From JABFRJ01 sp031409695 (lineage in GTDB: Bacteria; Pseudomonadota; Alphaproteobacteria; Rhizobiales; Hyphomicrobiaceae), in NCBI GenBank assembly GCA_031409695.1, contig JANNXS010000329.1, positions 1 through 7,188 of the forward strand: a DNA stretch of 7,188 nucleotides. The letters run 5' to 3'. Below, in pieces: positions 5,469-7,188 of the stretch. The notes under the pieces were generated by a model. It had not been told where the DNA came from, ran no database searches, and saw nothing but the letters and a program-made list of their open reading frames with translations. The translations under genes were made by a program, and so were the position numbers. Position 1 is the stretch's first letter; each line of letters starts with the position of its first letter.

Positions 5469-5484
5469 TGGCAATTGATTGCCA
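5469..5484. promoter_or_regulatory. 16-bp palindrome between divergent genes
   Basis: TGGCAAT at 5469-5475 and ATTGCCA at 5478-5484 form a perfect inverted repeat with a two-base spacer, in a 219-base region separating the minus-strand membrane protein from the plus-strand GMC oxidoreductase. It is 73 bases from the former start and 130 from the latter. Such placement suits a local regulator acting on one or both promoters. AT-rich symmetry in GC-rich surroundings makes chance less likely, but no promoter boxes were placed. Confidence 0.4.
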
Positions 5485-5614
5485 GCTGTGCCGGATCGAG
5501 ATGGGGAGAAGGTGGCTCTCGGGCCGCGCTTGTTTTTGCGCCCGCGCTTGCAGTTGGTCAACGGCCGTGGCCTTCTCAGCCCATCGCGTCTGCGCGGGCC
5601 ACGGGGGGCGGAAC

Positions 5615-7188
5615 ATGGACACTTTTGATTACATTGTCGTCGGCTCTGGATCGGCCGGCGGGGTTCTCGCGGCACGGCTAAGCGAAAACCCGCGCAATCG
5701 TGTGCTGCTGCTCGAAGCCGGCGCGGTGGGCCACGTTTATACGCGTTTCCCCGTTTCGTTCGGCCTGCTGATCTACGAACCGTCAGCCAATTGGCTCTAC
5801 GAGAGCGACCCCGAGCCCGGCACGGCGAACCGGCAGATTCCCGTGCCGCGCGGCAAACTGCTCGGCGGCTCATCGTCGATCAACGGCCTAGTGTGGGTGC
5901 GCGGCCAGCCACTCGATTACAACACGTGGGGGCAGATGGGCTGCCGTGGATGGACGTGGTCTGACGTCGCCCCACTGTTCGACCGCATCGAGCGCTTCGA
6001 GGGTGAGAGTATCACCAGCCGGGGGCGCGCTGGCCCACTCACGGTATCGGAGGTTCCGGACCAGAACCCGCTCTACGACGCTCTGTTCGAAAGCGCGCGC
6101 GAAACTGGCTATCGCGTTAATCGTGACTACAACAGCGAGGATCAGGAGGGCATCGCCAAGACGCAGGCGAACATCCGGCGCGGCAAGCGCATGAGCGTTG
6201 CCGAGACCTATTTGAAGCCTGCACGCTCGCGACCCAACTTGACAATTGTTACGCAAGCGCCCGTCCGCCGTATCGTGCTCGATGGCACGCGTTGTACGGG
6301 GGTCATTTATGAGCGCAATGGCCGCCAGATCGAAGCGAAAGCTGGCCGTGAAGTCATCTTATCGGCTGGTGCGGTGGCAACACCGCAGTTGCTCGAATTA
6401 TCCGGGATCGGCAATCCCGCGATCCTCAAACAGCATGGCATTGACGTGCGGCACGCTTTACCAGCCGTCGGCGAGAACTTCCGCGATCACATCAATGCGC
6501 GCATCCAATGGCGCGTTAAAGTCCCCTCGGTGTCCTACAATCAGCGCATGAACGGCTGGAGCGGGCGACTGCGACAGGCGTTCACCTATGCGACCACGGG
6601 CGGCGGGTTCTATTCACTTCCCTCAGCGCCGCTGGTTGCGTTCCTGAAAACGCGTGCCGAGCTCGAAACGCCTGATGTCCAGATGCACCTGTTACCGTAT
6701 GCCGTGAAAGACCCAAAGCGGCGCATCCTACAAGATTATCCAGCAATGACAGTTGCTTGCTATCAGCTACGCCCCGAGAGCCTTGGCTCGATCCATATTC
6801 GCTCGGCTGATCCTGACGCGCAGCCCGCCATCCGCTTCAACTTCCTCAGTGACACGATTGACCAGCGCGTTTCGGCTGCTGGCTTCCGCATGATGCGCAA
6901 GATCATCGGCGCGAAAGCCATGGACCCATACCGGGGAGACGAAATGTCGCCCGGCCCGGACGTTGTGACGGATGACGCGATCCTCGGCTGGATTCGTGCC
7001 AACTCGCAAACCGCCTATCACCCCATTGGCACCTGCCGGATGGGACCCGCTGGACCGTCAACGGTTGTCGGCACGGATCTCCGGGTTCATGGACTTTCCG
7101 GCCTGCGCGTTGCCGACGCTTCGATCTTCCCGACCATGCCCTCCGGCAACACCAATGCCCCCGCGATCATGGTCGGCGAGAAGGCCGC
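5615..7188 (+). CDS. GMC-family FAD alcohol dehydrogenase, BetA-like (3' end cut by window)
   Basis: An FAD-dependent oxidoreductase of the glucose-methanol-choline family, 524 codons in view and still open at the window edge. Relatives have about 530-550 residues, so only a few are missing. The dinucleotide-binding Gly10-Ser-Gly-Ser-Ala-Gly-Gly16 motif opens it, followed by Leu-Leu-Glu-Ala-Gly (32-36). The first family signature is Arg79-Gly-Lys-Leu-Leu-Gly-Gly-Ser-Ser-Ser-Ile-Asn-Gly (to 91). The second is at about 251-265 (Ala-Gly-Ala-Val-Ala-Thr-Pro-Gln-Leu-Leu). The catalytic pair is probably His469 in Tyr-His-Pro-Ile-Gly-Thr-Cys and Asn512 in Ser-Gly-Asn-Thr-Asn. All are intact, so it should oxidise an alcohol to an aldehyde or ketone. 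Choline, polyethylene glycol or other alcohols are all possible, and nothing nearby decides. No betaine-aldehyde dehydrogenase or regulator gene is in view. The ATG is preceded by a G-rich ribosome site (5603-5610). Confidence 0.92.
   Translation, partial: MDTFDYIVVGSGSAGGVLAARLSENPRNRVLLLEAGAVGHVYTRFPVSFGLLIYEPSANWLYESDPEPGTANRQIPVPRGKLLGGSSSINGLVWVRGQPLDYNTWGQMGCRGWTWSDVAPLFDRIERFEGESITSRGRAGPLTVSEVPDQNPLYDALFESARETGYRVNRDYNSEDQEGIAKTQANIRRGKRMSVAETYLKPARSRPNLTIVTQAPVRRIVLDGTRCTGVIYERNGRQIEAKAGREVILSAGAVATPQLLELSGIGNPAILKQHGIDVRHALPAVGENFRDHINARIQWRVKVPSVSYNQRMNGWSGRLRQAFTYATTGGGFYSLPSAPLVAFLKTRAELETPDVQMHLLPYAVKDPKRRILQDYPAMTVACYQLRPESLGSIHIRSADPDAQPAIRFNFLSDTIDQRVSAAGFRMMRKIIGAKAMDPYRGDEMSPGPDVVTDDAILGWIRANSQTAYHPIGTCRMGPAGPSTVVGTDLRVHGLSGLRVADASIFPTMPSGNTNAPAIMVGEKA

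Overview
The window looks like a chromosomal segment of a GC-rich alphaproteobacterium. The evidence is a probable (2S)-methylsuccinyl-CoA dehydrogenase of the ethylmalonyl-CoA pathway, a DUF1194 secreted von Willebrand A protein, a METTL20-type ETF-beta lysine methyltransferase and a BetA-like GMC oxidoreductase, all families frequent in that class. I see no rRNA, tRNA, CRISPR array, transposase or phage gene. Most of it is ordinary host chromosome, with some structured intergenic DNA.

Layout: 1-303 carries no convincing gene but holds a 16-bp tandem repeat (5 full copies and a partial one, 176-265) that runs into a strong hairpin (259-287). This lies just beyond the stop of a 75-residue secreted protein on the minus strand (304-531). 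A 393-base divergent intergenic region (532-924) follows, with competing inverted repeats (645-687) and a tandem 12-mer (776-801). The DUF1194 protein (925-1629, +) converges on the acyl-CoA dehydrogenase gene mcd (1641-3317, -), with both stop codons inside one small palindrome. A divergent intergenic region (3318-3597) with a 26-bp dyad separates mcd from a secreted beta/gamma-crystallin-like protein (3598-4005, +). The methyltransferase (4020-4691, +) follows 14 bases later. A secreted or membrane protein of unknown family (4748-5395, -) converges on it. It is divided by a palindrome-containing spacer from the divergent GMC oxidoreductase (5615 to the window end, +), which lacks only its last residues here.

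Functional reading: the clearest link is between mcd and the methyltransferase. Acyl-CoA dehydrogenases pass electrons to ETF, and METTL20-type enzymes methylate the ETF beta subunit near the site where it docks with dehydrogenases. The rest looks like a set of independently regulated cell-envelope or secreted proteins plus one flavin alcohol dehydrogenase. I found no clear new multi-gene system. The most unusual items are the repeat and hairpin block, the operator-like dyad beside mcd, the competing hairpins at 645-687, the unrecognised membrane protein, and the calcium-site crystallin next to an ETF methyltransferase.
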